In this document: positions 1 through 12,479 of the stretch, piece by piece
Position numbering within the stretch: position 1 is the first letter of the stretch
How the letters are laid out: each line of letters begins with the position of its first letter
Assembly: GCA_035610835.1 (NCBI GenBank)
Contig: CM069454.1
Coordinates: 3,473,117 to 3,537,116, forward strand
Direction of reading: 5' to 3'
DNA: 64,000 nucleotides
Source: Ophiura sarsii
Taxonomy: Eukaryota; Echinodermata; Ophiuroidea; Amphilepidida; Ophiuridae
Made by a program: the position numbers and the translations under genes
Notes under the pieces: generated by a model
Told to the model about the DNA's origin: nothing
Database searches by the model: none
Seen by the model: the letters and a program-made list of their open reading frames with translations, nothing else

Positions 1-184
1 TATGCTATCGTTTTACGTGCGGCCTTTCGCGGCAAATCTCAACCCGGCAAGCCGCGTTATTTGCTTATTTAGCATGCAGGCGATGTCAGAATTGTATGAC
101 ATTTTGGATTTGGGCTATGTTGATGATTATCTTTACGTTATTTGCTCATTTAGTATATCGATACATCTCTCAATGCCCCTTTAA
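1..184 (-). mobile_element. TTAA-flanked MITE, family A (right part, cut by window edge)
   Basis: This is the inverse of the sequences at 30,117-30,504 and 37,141-37,515. It shares the stretches around 'catttagtatatcgatac' and ends in 'tctcaatgcccctttaa', closing on TTAA at 181-184. The TTAA target and matching termini suggest a piggyBac-type non-autonomous element. That superfamily assignment is inferred from the target site alone. The short open frame inside it is not a gene. Confidence 0.75.
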
Positions 185-1289
185 TGTTTGATGAATGGAA
201 TAGAAACAGGATGACTCTTTCCTGCTACTGTCATAAAAACATTATTTGACAAAACACACTTCTTTCTATGTTTATTTATGTATGAGCAGATCATATCCAC
301 TGAAAAAACTGAGTCACTTGAATTTTATCCCATCTCAAGATCTATCTCCGAAGATAGCTCGAATGCATGCTGTCGTGGTAAAGTCAAGACAAAATTGTTA
401 AATGTAAATTTGGCTAATGTTTCTACATGTAGTGTGATAATAATTTGTAAACTATTTATTCAGGCAAACTTATTAATTTTAAGCAGAAACTTGTAATAAA
501 TTTAAATAAAAAACAAACAAAATTGACCCTATTTTTAAATATTTTAGGGTAGGTCAATTTTTGGCTGAAGTTATACTCGCTGACATTTTCATATTTTAGA
601 TGGGATGAAATATACTGACATGTATCATATTGATTGTTAACCTTGAATTTAGAGGTAGACATAATATCTGGTAGACACACATCAGTTTGGTCACATAACA
701 CACAATACTATATATTATTCAAATTGCAGCACGCAAGGTGTACATTGCTGCTGTAGTCATGTGATGCACAATCTTCACATTGCATGTGAATTTATGCAAA
801 AAGACCTTAGTCATTACATTGTGTGCACAACATTAATAATATTCACAATAGGGATTATTTCAAACTGAAATTAAAAATAATCACTGTGGGAAAAAAAAAT
901 CTTTTCACTACCACTTACCCTCTCTCGCTCCCTTCACTTTATTAAGCTCAATATACTACATGTTTATATGAAAACGCAATTTTACAGTTCGGAAAACGTT
1001 CTTCCATACTTTGGCAATACAGATAGCTGTTATTGTACGTTTGGAGTTGAAATAATTAAATCCAAACATGTTTTAGTTTCATACTGCAAAATCATTTTAC
1101 TGGCAATATCAAGACTTTTGGGACACCCTGTACTTCAGATAGGATGTAGTGTATGATATTGATGATTAACCTTGAATTTCTACAGGCAGACATATGGCCT
1201 TCACCTTGGTCTATAGTCACCATGTCTCATGATGAGTAGCAAAATGTAGGTCATCATTGGTTTAACTCATGATACATTATATACACAAT
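185..1289. other. Unassigned AT-rich intergenic sequence
   Basis: No gene, RNA or clear mobile element is seen. Two loosely similar stretches (about 600-675 and 1,138-1,195, both containing 'ttaaccttgaattt') hint at an old diverged duplication. Confidence 0.5.
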
Positions 1290-1530
1290 ATATTATTATT
1301 ATTGGTATTTTATTCAGAAGCATCTCGTGGCCCGCAGGCCAAATTACATGCTAATATACAATACTAAAATTGCGATATAAAAATGCACATTAATAACATC
1401 AAAATATTGCACTTGTAGGATTGAATCACAATTTACAAATAAAGATATATTACAGATAAAATGTACACAAATTAAGAAAAAGAAAAAAAATGTCACACAT
1501 CATGGAACTTTACTGCAAGACCAGTCGTGA
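1290..1530. repeat. Possible LINE 3'-tail remnant
   Basis: A (ATT)n run is followed by 'tattttattcagaagcatc' and a short G/C-rich inverted stretch ('ggcccgcaggcc'). This layout resembles the LINE 3' ends at 46.2 kb and 50.4 kb, but no coding remnant is left. Weak assignment. Confidence 0.25.
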
Positions 1531-2548
1531 GAGATAATGGGTACCATTAATGGGTACCATTATGTGTACGGCATGGCAAAAGGGTGCAGTTGTCTCCGAG
1601 AGAATAAGTTGAAATTTATTATAAGCTAAAGGAGCTTTTAAAATGCTTCAAAATGACACCTTTGTAGTCCAATTTTGACACAGCTTTCTGATTTTATGAA
1701 GTAAAGTTATTGTAAATGTGCTTTATTTTCTTTGTTTTTTCATACCTAATTTGTATCAATATCTCAAAATGCATTTTACCACAAATCCACACTTTTTCTG
1801 CAATGATGGTACACGTACACAATATCTACATATTATAATAATACTAGTGCAATAAGGGGGCTGTTATTTTCTTCATTAGGGAGGAGCAATTTCCCCCAAA
1901 TATTTGATTAGGTCAGTAATTGTTGGATGGTAGTCTGTTGGTACTATTGGTTTATTTGGGAATGGGCATTAGTGGGTAAATATAAAGAAAAGGATAAAAA
2001 ATGGGTAATCAGTGTGTATTTCTAAAAAATGGAAAAACAGAGCTTTGTACAAAGTGAAAAATATATAAATTTATTTATTTTTCTTTGCTTTTCATTTTTT
2101 CAAAGTGCACAAATTCCTTTTATTTGGGGGCAACCATTTTTGTTAAAGTCTGTTGGTTTACTTCCTCACTTTTACTTCTTGCCCCCCCCCCCCCCACCTT
2201 CCCCCTCTCATATGAAAAACCAGACCTATGAACTTAATTTTGGTCAAATACGGCTCACATTATAATGATGAAATAGGTGATATAACAAATCTTACTCAAA
2301 CATATTTCAATCGTTTTGCCCTGTTTTTCATGCAAGGCACTTCTCAATGAAATGTCCCCTTCCCACGGTAAAGTCAAATCTTATAACCCACATTCAGCTT
2401 GCCCCATAGCAGCCCTAATTTCAGAGAAAGAAACAGTAGGCTTATACCTCCAAGCTTATTTTAAACAATAAATTTGTTACCTGTCATGAATAGTTGATAA
2501 GTATATAATCAAATGGTGCACTGCAGGAAACATGTTTCATGTATAACC
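1531..2548. other. Unassigned AT-rich sequence
   Basis: No gene is visible. It holds a direct repeat of 'atgggtaccatta' near 1,538-1,563 and a C-run near 2,181-2,196. The 78-codon open frame here is broken-looking and low-complexity. Confidence 0.4.
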
Positions 2549-2785
2549 TTAACACTTTCCACACGGCAGTCGTCTGCACACGACAGTTCCAAAATGTCAC
2601 AAAATGTTTCAAAAATGTCAAAATTATTGAATTTCATCACCATATTTGGAATCAACATGAGAAATGCATTACTATAACAACAAACATGTCTAGTATTGGT
2701 TCAGTAATTCTTGAGATAAGACTTTGAAAGTTGGGAAAGATTTCTGAAAAATCTGTTTCGTATATGGCTGTGTGGAAAGTGTTAA
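2549..2785 (+). mobile_element. TTAA-flanked MITE, family B
   Basis: Begins 'TTAACACTTTCCACACGGC' and ends with the near-exact inverse 'TGTGGAAAGTGTTAA', giving a 237-bp element between TTAA sites. A related copy with the same internal order ('caaaatgtttcaaaaatgtc', 'attggttcagtaat') lies at 21,326-21,572, and a larger relative at 37,778-38,669. No transposase is encoded. Confidence 0.8.
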
Positions 2786-3365
2786 CTAGTAGCGTGGCTA
2801 GTGACTCTATGTGGTGGCCATGCCTACAAGGGATTTTTCGATCAGTTAATGGGCATAAATATCTTGTCTGAAAAGTCAATAACCTTATAAAACCATGATT
2901 TTTACCACAAAAGCAAGCATTGCCTGCCAGTAGTCTAGGGCTAGATATCAGATTATGACATAGAAAGAAATGCGATCTGCATTCCACAAATTTGTTTGAA
3001 TTTTCTTTAAAATGAAGGAGGGTAAAATTCTAAATGTGTTCAACAAATTGATTTGCATTTGTTGATAACTTGTACTTCAAAACAAAAACCATCCAAAATA
3101 ATCCTGGCATTTGTTGTGAAAAGGCTGCATCTATATTATTAATGGAATATGGAATATTATAAATTATAAATTTGTGGTTCAAATGGAATGGGGGTATAGT
3201 TTTTACATTTGATTACAAATTCTTACAAACATATTTCTTTTTCAATGTCTGTTACCAAGCATTTCAAGTTTGGACAAATCAGAGGCAAGTGTTCTCTGTG
3301 TATTGGTGAGGGTGGTGAGAATCATAATTATAACTAATGGTTTTACACATTAAAAAAAAACCTCG
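2786..3365. other. Unassigned sequence
   Basis: AT-rich, with no supported feature. Confidence 0.4.
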
Positions 3366-3366
3366 G

Positions 3367-3669
3367 TCAGTGGCGGCACTACCACCCCCTAGTCACGACC
3401 GCTGCCTCCACTTGTCCCCCCAGTCTGACTCAGGTTCCACCCCATTTAGTCCCCAAACAATAGAAAATGTTGACTTTTAGTGTTAAAATTACCTAAAATT
3501 AGCTAAAAATTGGTCTGAAATTAGCTGAAATTAAGGTAATTTCAGACACTTTTAAAGGCAAAAATGTTACATCTTTTGCACTTATTTCCCCCACATTTGA
3601 TTATTTCCCCTAGATCTTTTCTAGCCCCCCCCCCCCCCCCCCCACAAATGTTAATGCTATTACCACCAC
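3367..3669. mobile_element. Possible short hAT-like repeat containing a C homopolymer
   Basis: The left edge 'cagtggcggcacta' and right edge 'taccaccactg' are imperfect inverses, similar to the CAGTGGCG...CACTG termini of other elements in the window. No 8-bp target duplication is visible. An uninterrupted C run lies at about 3,626-3,643. Confidence 0.35.
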
Positions 3670-4710
3670 TGGGCGAGTAGCAAGGGAAAAGATGAAGGAA
3701 ATCACTAATGCCCTTCCCCTCCAATAGCAAATCTGCCATATCTACCCGGAGCTGAAGTAAGTGGTACATTTCTCAACAATCGGTACCTCTTTGAATTGAT
3801 CCATTTAATGACTTTTACTTGGAAAGGTGGCGTATATCATACCACCATGAAAAATGCAATTATAACATGCGCATCATATCATGTTCCATATTTTGAAATG
3901 TCAGGCATACACATGGATGAGTCCTGCCATTTATCGTCCCTGTTCTGTCAAAACCGTGTATGTTTTCCCGGCCCTTCAACATGTATAAAGTTAAACTGCT
4001 CCACGGTTATGCATAGGAAATGTTGCTTTATACATTTTCAGGGGCTAGAGCACTTAAAATGTTTTTATAGATATGTTTTTAGCCCCTTGAACATGTTTAG
4101 AGCAGACTGCCCAAACATAGGAAGTATTACTTTATACATACTGAAGGGCCAGATGGAGATACAAGGTTTTGAAAGACCAGCAACATTAAGTTAATTCCAT
4201 TAAACTTGCGGTTAATAATTAGGCCTATGTACTGCATTGAGGAAAATATGAAACAAAATTATGGAAAACTTTATCCGATTATAGGCTCGCTGATCTTGTG
4301 CTCACTGTCTGGGTCCGGGGGTGGGGGAGGGGGGGGGGGGGGGGGGAAGGAGGGAGGGTATGGGCTTTGTCACTCAACACATTGTGCTGTGCCCGATCAC
4401 ACACAAAATGGTGAACAGCTGATCCAACAGACCCTTTTTAAAAACCAAAATGGGATCATTTTTTGCAGTCTTTTGCCATGCATTTGTCTTTCGTTTTCAC
4501 CATTTCCTCCCTTGCATTTGTCCAGATGGGCACCCCATCCTAACATTAAAGCGCATTCAGATTGAATTTAGTACTTATAAGATTGACTTTCAATTTTAAA
4601 AGAATCAGGAAAAAATGTCCAATGTAGAAACAGATTATTAGCCCAGGATTTTAATTTTCAGCACATCTACTGAATGGAATAGTGGGTATGCTAGTATTTA
4701 CAATGACCTA
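3670..4710. other. Unassigned sequence with G homopolymer
   Basis: Two open frames (132 and 119 codons) lack any recognisable motif; one runs through a poly-G tract at about 4,318-4,346. Nothing supports a gene. Confidence 0.4.
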
Positions 4711-5567
4711 ATTCCAGAATTGTATGTCCAATGGCACTATGTCCAACAGAACATTTGCTTGTGGGTGTATACATGACATAAATACACATAATAGTCGGCG
4801 CATAAAACTGATGCGTGGTGTGATTATGTTTAAGGTTGGTGTAATGTTTCTATGTCTACGAGATGAAATGAAAAAAATGATGGAGCCGCTAAGATGTCTC
4901 TCTACTTACGACTGATTACGTAGTATCGATGGATATCAAAATATGTTGTTATGTTCAGACGGTCATACAGGTGTGTGACTTGTTTGATTTTCTTTAGGTG
5001 GCACTTGACTCTGAGTGGGGTAGGCAACCATGTTTTCCCTTCCCTATCCTAAGGGCATCAGACAGGGGGCGGGACATGTCCTCAGTATTTACTAAAATTA
5101 CATACCGTATCATATTGGGGTTTTTTAAAAACATATATTGGTTATTTTTCAGCCCTTTGTTGACAATTCCAACCTAATGTCTTCATTTCCCCCATTTTCA
5201 AACAAGATTTATACATATGCCCATTCCCATCACAAACACATTTCAAAGCTAATTCAAGAGAGTTTTTACCTTACAATCAACTCAAATATGCCTTTAAGCA
5301 ACTGTTAAAAGGGCACCCATTTTTCGCTACTTTGACTCAAGTATGTCAAACGGCACATTTTGTCCGCAGGTGTAAATGACATAAATACATATAACATGCA
5401 GTCAGTGCATAAAACTGGTGTGTGGTGTGAATATGTTAAAGGTTAATTCATACTCATGTTGTTTAACACATTGGTGCAATGTTGTAATATTCTATGTCTA
5501 CGAGATGAAATGAGAAAAATGATGGAGCCGCGAAGTTGTTGTGGAGTATCATCCTCTATACTTAAGA
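4711..5567 (+). repeat. ~650-bp tandem repeat, first (partial) and second copies
   Basis: One partial copy (about 4,711-4,910) is followed by a full copy starting 'gactgattacgtagtatcg' at 4,911. The repeat order is: gactgattac block, 'ggtggcacttgactct', 'cagccctttgttgacaatt', 'catttttcgctactttgact', 'gcagtcagtgcataaaact', 'tctacgagatgaaatga', 'catcctctatacttaag'. The next copies follow at 5,568, 8,748, 9,381 and 15,565-16,021. No coding capacity is seen. Confidence 0.8.
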
Positions 5568-6349
5568 CTGATAACATGGTATCGATGGATATTAAAATAT
5601 GTTGTTATGTTTAGACAGTCTTACAGGTGTGAGACTTGTTTGATTCTCTATAGCATATTTAGCTAACTTTATGGGTTATCCTGGCTTATCGACTTGGTTG
5701 TCTGAATATATTTGTGATGCTATATGTTATTATTAGGTGCTTGATTATTTTCGTATTGTTGATGTCGATTTTGCCGAATAACAAATAAATGAATAAATAA
5801 ATAAATAGGTGGCACTTGACTCTTGAGTGGGGTAGGCAACCATGTTTTCCCTTCCCAATCCTATGGGCATCAGACAGGGGGCGGGACATGTCCTCAGTAT
5901 TTACTAAAACTACATATCATATTGGGTTTTTTTAAAAACATATATTGGTTATTTTTCAGCCCTTTGTTGACAATTCCAACCAAATGTCTTACAGATTTAT
6001 ACATATGCCCATTCCCATCACAAACACATTTCAAATAGCTAATTCAAGAGAGTTTTTACCTTACAATCAACTCAAATATGCCTTTAAGCAAATGTTAAAA
6101 GGGCACCCATTTTTCGCTACTTTGACTCAAGTATGTCAAACGGCACATTTTGTCCGCAGGTGTAAATGACATAAATGCACATTACATGCAGTCGGTGCAT
6201 AAAAAATGGTGTGTGGTGTGATTATGTTAAAGGTTAATTCAGACTCATGTTGTTTAACACATTGGTGTAATGTTGAAAGATTCTATGTCTACGAGATGGA
6301 ATGAGAAAAATGATGGAGCCGCAAAGTTGTTGTGGAGTATCATCCTCTA
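5568..6349 (+). repeat. ~650-bp tandem repeat, third copy (left part)
   Basis: This copy starts 'gactgataacatgg' and is interrupted twice. A retroposed tail occupies about 5,654-5,807, and a TA-flanked transposon occupies 6,352-8,740, after which the repeat resumes ('acttaggactgattac'). The sister copies lack both insertions. Confidence 0.8.
5654..5807 (+). mobile_element. Retroposed insertion with (AAAT)n tail
   Basis: About 154 bp sits between 'ttgtttgattctctat' and 'ggtggcacttgactct', which are adjacent in the other repeat copies. It ends in 'aataaatgaataaataaat', a simple-repeat tail typical of LINE/SINE 3' ends (for example CR1/L2 types). It carries no coding sequence, so the family is unassigned. 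Confidence 0.55.
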
Positions 6350-6351
6350 TA

Positions 6352-8740
6352 CAGGGTGTATCAAAAAAATTAAGACACTTTTGATGATGGTTTAAATCCT
6401 TGTTAAATCCCTGAAGCATGACCAATTTTCAATGTAAAGTACAACCGATAAAGATAAAATCCTGAAGAGATGAGAAAAATCCATCAATAATCAAGGAAAT
6501 TGTGACCTATTAGGCAAGGCAATCTATTTTGTAGTATGTACAATGGTCATTCACACAGTATTACAGTAGAGTAACATGAATGCGCACACTATTTATGTCA
6601 ATTCTACTTCTTATCATGCTAATGAACCATCTACAGTGGGTTCAGTGGCGTAGCGTCATAGGGGCACGGGGGGCACGGGCCCCCCCAATGATTTTCGGAG
6701 AAAAAAAAAGGAAGGGAAGGGGAAAGAAAGGGAAAAGGAAAGGGGAAAAGAAAGGGAAGGAAGAAAAGAGAGAGGAAGAGGAGGGTAGAAAATAAAAAGG
6801 AAGGGGAAAGAAAGGAAGAAAGTTAAACGAAAGAATCGTTTATCGTCAGGACGGTGTTTAATTCTGATCGGGAATCATTAAGGGGGGGTACTCAAGGCTG
6901 CATCCAGACGATGGCACGGCGCGCGAAATCACTTTGCAAGACCGTGCCCTGGTATCTTTCGAACACATCCAGACATCGGCAACACGAAAATCCCGGGATC
7001 CGCCGCGGTGTTTCTTAAAAAATACATATTATTTGCAATTAGGCCTATATTTCAGTGCCATATTTCAAAGAAAAATCATTTGAGAAGTATAAATTAAATT
7101 ATAATGTTTAATTGAACAACGTAATTATTGTGACAAAAAAGTGAAAGGAGAAAGAGAGAAAAGGGAGAGGGGGAGAGAACCAGTGGCATATCCAGGGGAT
7201 GGCCCAGCAGGCCATGCCCACCCCCTCCCCCACCCCCATTGACGAAAGAGTAAACAAGGAGGAAGAGGAGAAGAAGAAGGAAGAGAAGGAGGTAGGGAAG
7301 GAGTAGGAAGAGTAGGAGCATAGTGCGGTGCAAAAGGGGGGGGGGGGGGTACGGGTTCACGTTCCCCTAATTTTAATGTGGGGGTTGTAAAGCATTATAC
7401 TGGACCTTTTTAGTGTTAAAAATGCCAATTTTTGCGTGCTTCGCGCGTATATGAGTTTCAATGTTTCATTTAATATTCAAGGTGGCTTCCGGAACGTTTT
7501 TTCTGGACCATTTTAGTTCAAAACTGATTTTCTTTTTTTGCTCGCCTCGCGCACACTTTTTCAAATGGTTTCAACATTATCATAATGGGTCTGGAATCAT
7601 CGTAAATATTCTAAATATTACTGGACATTTTTAGTGTTAAAAATGCCAGGTTTCAAGTATTAAAATGGGTCTCGAACCACAATATTCTAAATATTATGTG
7701 GAGGGCGTTATAAAAACGTCTTGCTGAACCTTTTTAGTGTTAAAAATGCAATTTTTTTGCGCGCTTCGCGCGTATTAGTTTCAATGTTACAATATATAAG
7801 CTTAAAAAGGTTGCTTCAGGTAAGTTTTCTAGACATTTTAGTTTAGAAACTGAAAATTGTTGCGTTTTTCTACACTTGGGTTTCAACAATACATTGGGTC
7901 TCGAAGTGGTGGTTTTTCAATAAAATAATGATCAAAAAGTATGTACCAGATCGCACCAAATGAGGGGGCACATCCACCCTCAAACCACCCCCTGTTCGAG
8001 CTTTTAAACCATCTATACTTAAATCAAAAATATATCCGTGATAATATGCTCAAATCGTTCGTGCGTTGATAAAAATACAAAATATTTATTGGAAATGAAG
8101 AGGTGGCTTTTCGATAACATTTTGGTAAAAAGTATACACCAGATCGCACCAAATGAGTTCGAAAATTGATTTTTTTTCTACTTATGAGGGGGGCACATCC
8201 ACCCTCAGACACCCCCCTGTCCGAGCATAGCTCGGAGGGCGGTGCTGTGCACCGCGTGGATGGTACCAGCAAAATTATATTTTTTGGACACCAAACATTT
8301 TCATGTTGGTGCCCCCCCATTCAAAACTACCACGCTACGCCCCTGAGTGGGTTCGAGAACTTTTTTGATTTGCACAGAATATGCATGCATCTGATTTGTG
8401 GATTATTTAGCCAGTATTGATTTGTGCCAGACCACCAAACTAATCTTTGCTATTGACTGATATATTATTTTCTATGTTTATAATTATTGTAACGTATTGA
8501 AACGTAAACCATGTTATTTACTGGTCTATACATGTAAATCCCATTGTACAAACCAGTAAATGACATGGTTTACGCAAATTATGCTAGTTTTCTTATTTTT
8601 CATCGGATTGATCTCATATTTTCAGGATATCATAATCATAAATTGGGCTTTACATTGAGACTAAATTGGTCATGGTCCAATGATTATAACAAGTATTACA
8701 CCTTCATGAAAAAGTGTCCTATTTTTTTTGATACACCCTG
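6352..8740. mobile_element. TA-flanked Tc1/mariner-like non-autonomous transposon, split by a hAT-like element
   Basis: The ends are inverted: 'cagggtgtatcaaaaaaa' at 6,352 and 'tttttttgatacaccctg' ending at 8,740. TA dinucleotides lie at 6,350-6,351 and 8,741-8,742. The uninterrupted paralogue at about 5,551-5,570 reads 'catcctctatactta', exactly the predicted empty site with one TA. No transposase frame remains. A 22-bp inverted pair (8,503-8,525 with 8,552-8,574) lies in its right half. A younger element (6,643-8,345) is inserted inside. Confidence 0.85.
6643..8345. mobile_element. hAT-like non-autonomous element (1.7 kb), nested
   Basis: The left end 'cagtggcgtagcg' and right end 'cgctacgcccctg' are inverted. 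A perfect 8-bp duplication 'agtgggtt' lies at 6,635-6,642 and 8,346-8,353; 8-bp duplications are the hAT hallmark. The interior has A/G-rich low complexity (about 6,700-6,840 and 7,255-7,320) and diverged internal repeats with 'tttttagtgttaaaaatgc' and 'gcgcttcgcgcg' (7,405-7,800). No transposase frame is seen. Confidence 0.85.
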
Positions 8741-8747
8741 TACTTAG

Positions 8748-9804
8748 GACTGATTACATGGTATCGATGGATATTAAAATATGCTATGTTTAGACGGTCA
8801 TACAGGTGTGTGACTTGTTTGATTTTCTATGGGGGCACTTGACTCTGAGTGGGGTAGGATATTAGGCAACCATGTTTTCTCTTCCCCATCCCATGGGCAT
8901 TATCAGAGGGGTGGAGAAGGGAGAGATGTCCCTGAACATTTACTGAAATGACCTATAATATTTTGTTCGTTTTCAGTCAATTTTTGATGATTCTAGTCAA
9001 ATATCATCCCCACTTCCCTTTTGTTCAGACAGATTTATACCTATGCCCCATTCCTATCACCAAACATTAAAAGATTGATTTAAATTCAAACGAGTACTTC
9101 CATTTCACCATGGAATCAAACCTGCCTTTAAAAAGGGCGCATACTTCTCGCTACTTTGACTCAAATATGTAAAACGACACATTTGCCTGATGACATAAAT
9201 ACATATTACATGCAGTCAGTGCATAAAACTGATGTGTGGTGTGAATTATGTTAAAGGTTAATTCATACTCATGTTGTATATATTGGTGTAATGTTGTAAT
9301 ATTCTCTATCTATGAGATGAAGTACCGTGGGATGGCAATGAGGCCGATATAGGTGTCTGGATATCAGTCTCTATACTTAGGACTGATTACATGGTATCGA
9401 TGGATATTAAAATATGTTGTTATGTTCAGACGGTCATACAGGTGTGTGACTTGTTTGATTTTCTTTAGGTGGCACTTGACTCTGAGTGGGGTAGATATAC
9501 GACCATGTTTTCCCTTCCCTATCCTATGGGCATCAGACAGGGGGAGGGGGACATGTCCCTCAGTATTTACTAAAATGACATATATTGGGTTTAAAACAAA
9601 CAAACATATATTGGTTATTTTTCAGCCCTTTGTTGACAATCCTAACCAAATGTCCCCATTTCCAAACAGATATATGCCTATGCCCATTCCTATCACTAAA
9701 TACATTTGAAATAGCCAATTTCAGAGTCTTCTACCTGGCAATCAACTGAAATATGCCTTTAAACATTTTTCACTACTTTGACTCAAGAATATCAAACGAC
9801 ACAC
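8748..9804 (+). repeat. ~650-bp tandem repeat, fourth and fifth copies
   Basis: Copies start 'gactgattacatgg' at 8,748 and 9,381. The fifth copy breaks at 9,804 after 'tatcaaacgacacac', where a TTAA-flanked insertion begins. The repeat resumes at 15,565 with 'ctgcagtcagtgcataaa'. Confidence 0.8.
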
Positions 9805-10114
9805 TTAAAGGTGTATTCCAATCACTTTTTTGGGGGCTATGAATTTTTTTTTCACAACAAGATATTTTGATATCAGAAGAATCCCCATATTTTTCTCATC
9901 ATATCTGTAAAATCTTAGGGGACAAAAATGTTTCATTTAGAAATGATGGGCTAAAACGTGGTGAATTACTGACAAAGGTGGTTAACCACCAGTCAGTCTG
10001 TGTACTACTCTATGGGCAAATGTATGGTGACCTTGCTTCTAAAATAAGAACCATTGGATTTATGCAACTCAAACTTTGGAATGCGACAATTTTAAGGATG
10101 ACCATTCATGTTAA
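9805..10114 (+). mobile_element. TTAA-flanked MITE, family C (left part)
   Basis: Starts TTAAAGGTGTATTCC and follows the 39,216-39,571 copy ('cacttttttgggggctatga', 'gatattttgatatca', 'gccaaaggtggttagc'-like block, 'gcaactcaaactttggaatg') up to 'catgttaa'. The missing right end ('caagttgaaaatc ... tctacctttaa') is at about 15,520-15,564. A later 5.4-kb insertion therefore appears to have split this MITE. Confidence 0.7.
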
Positions 10115-10184
10115 ATAGAAACGAGAGCATCAATGATGCAGAAGCTCAGCTAGCGACAAGCTATAAATTTCATGTATCCATTAG

Positions 10185-10536
10185 CAGGGGTCGCATTCTG
10201 ACACGTCTGCACGTCCTAGACCTCTCACTTTCTTGTAGTGACGCGTCAGATCTCTAATTGGAAAGACTGCGGGTCCCGATCAAAATTGAAGGGACCCCAT
10301 AAATTTGACGATGTATGGAAATGGAAACCTTAAGAAATTCTGTAAATTACATATCCATCCTTTGCTCACAATTTAAATTCATTAAAACTGTCCGTAAAAA
10401 TGTAAAATTTTCAAATACCCAAACTTCAGGACCCCTCAATTTGGTTGGGGACCCCTTAAATTTGTTTTTTGAAGTCCTACAGGGTCCTGAAAAAAGTCAT
10501 GAGACCTATTACATTTTTGATCCAGCGCTATCCCTG
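10185..10536 (+). mobile_element. hAT-like MITE, family CAGGGGTCGC (copy 1)
   Basis: A 352-bp element running from 'caggggtcgcattctgac' to 'cagcgctatccctg', flanked by a perfect 8-bp duplication 'tccattag' (10,177-10,184 and 10,537-10,544). An inverted second copy with its own 8-bp duplication lies at 43,864-44,215. The 86-codon open frame inside is incidental. Confidence 0.9.
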
Positions 10537-10544
10537 TCCATTAG

Positions 10545-11610
10545 TGACAAGCTGTCAATTTCATGTATTGGATAGATTAGGTCCATAATGTATTGGTTGA
10601 GCTATGAGGTGTTTTCTTTAAAAATATTTTTAAAACTCAGTAAATCACCCAATTTTATCATTATAAAGTTTTGGATCCAATGTCATTCACACTTGAACAG
10701 CTCAAAACATAATAATGTATGCACAAAAATTATCATTCTTTATATGTTTACCGCTTATTTTACAACTTGACCTCAGATGACATTTGACCATAAAAGGTGA
10801 CCTTAATAGGTGACCTTTGACATATGAATGTTTAAATAAATAATTAGACACAAAAAACAATGTAAATAAACCTCAAATACATCATTTTAGGACTCTGATG
10901 AGCTTTTACATTGCCTCTAGATTTTATAGTCTGTTATTATGTATCCAATACCCACTGGCATGACTGGCTTGGTAAATTAAATTATGCCTACCTACACTGG
11001 CGAATTCTGCAACTTTTCAGCATTTTACTCAGAACTTTCAATGGATATTTCAACTTAATGTGCACTTTTTAATTCTGCCGATCCCCAAGGATAGTTTAGG
11101 GGGCAATGTCTTGCTACACGTCCCGTAACTCAAGTGCGCATGCTCAAAGCAATTAAAATATGTTGTAGCTATACACGATTTATTCTTTATCGTTTAGTAA
11201 GTGTACATACTTCAATCTCATTGGTTAACATGTATGAAATCTGATCCATATCGTGTAAACAACAAGTCAAACCACACAATATATTCCCATATCGTCGATT
11301 AACTGCGTTACCAGATGGTGCGAAATGATATTACGTGTAAAGCAATTGCTTTGCGTCTGTGGAAGAGTTGCTTAAAATATGAATAAAATGGCGGATGATT
11401 TAAATGCAACCGAGTCGATTTCTGTTACATTCTGAGGCTGAAATATACCGCAAAAAGGTCTAACCCACACCATAAAATAAATGATCTGCATATAACCTAA
11501 CCAGACATGTTTTGTGCCATATCACATTCGGCATGCGGCCTCATGTGATATGACATGCCAAACCATAGGTATTTTTCCGTATTGTGTGAACATGCAGGGG
11601 ATAACTAATA
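10545..11610. other. Unassigned sequence inside the 5.8-kb composite insertion
   Basis: No gene or clear element. It contains a direct repeat of 'aggtgacctt' (10,795-10,820). Confidence 0.4.
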
Positions 11611-12458
11611 GTAGGGGAGATGCGGGAGAGTTGAGCCACCGGGAGAGTTGAACCACCCCCTATAACTCGAAAAGTAGTAACTTACTCAAATTTATATTGG
11701 CATATATTGTTATATAGCATCAATACGACATTCTTAGTGTTAAACTCTACTGTCATGTGTGCTCAGTATCAAAGATACCTAAACAAAATCTTTTTTTCTT
11801 CACTTTTGAGTGAAAAATAGAAAAATAAATGTTTTGTCTTTTTTCCCATAGCAAGACTTAGAATATAATAGCGGTAATTTGTTTATTGAAGGGGGTATAT
11901 ATGACCATTATTTTAGAGAACTATTGTAAACTACCAAAAGTTCTACACCAGACAGGATTGGGTTATTTACAAAATGGTCACCATGAGGAGAGTTGAGCCA
12001 TTGGTCATGGGGAGAGTTGAGCATAGGGAAAACATGTAGTAACATTTTGATTTTTGGACTTAAGGTGAAAAATGTATAATAAATGAGAGAAAATGTTATT
12101 TTGTGCCATGATAATAACAATTGAGCACCATATTTACTTTAAGGATTAATAAATCAAAAGTTGAAAAAATATGATTTTGTTTTTTTTCACCAGCCATTGA
12201 CTTATCATGCTGGCTCAACTCTCCTGTAATGGTGGCTCAACTCTCCCATACTGTAGGGAGAGTTGAGCCACTTTACCAATTTTTTTCAAACCTTTTGTAT
12301 AAATAAGCCTTAACTGCTATCCCAACTGTTATTGTTTCACAACGAAAACAACACTCTAAAGTTTATCTTACACTAATTTTTTACAGGTTTGTACTTTTCT
12401 TCCGCATATGGTGTCACAAAATATAAAAAATGGCTCAACTCTCCCGAATCTCCCCTAC
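11611..12458. mobile_element. Inverted-repeat element with clustered GAGAGTTGAGCC motifs
   Basis: The left end is 'gtaggggagatgcgggaga' and the right end is its near inverse 'tctcccgaatctcccctac'; together they enclose 848 bp. Eight copies of the core GGGAGAGTTGAGCCA, some with a mismatch and in both orientations, lie near 11,625, 11,641, 11,988, 12,010, 12,212, 12,232, 12,258 and 12,430. No coding sequence and no clear target duplication were found, so the superfamily is not assigned. Confidence 0.7.
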
Positions 12459-12479
12459 GGGACTTGAGGCAAGATATAG

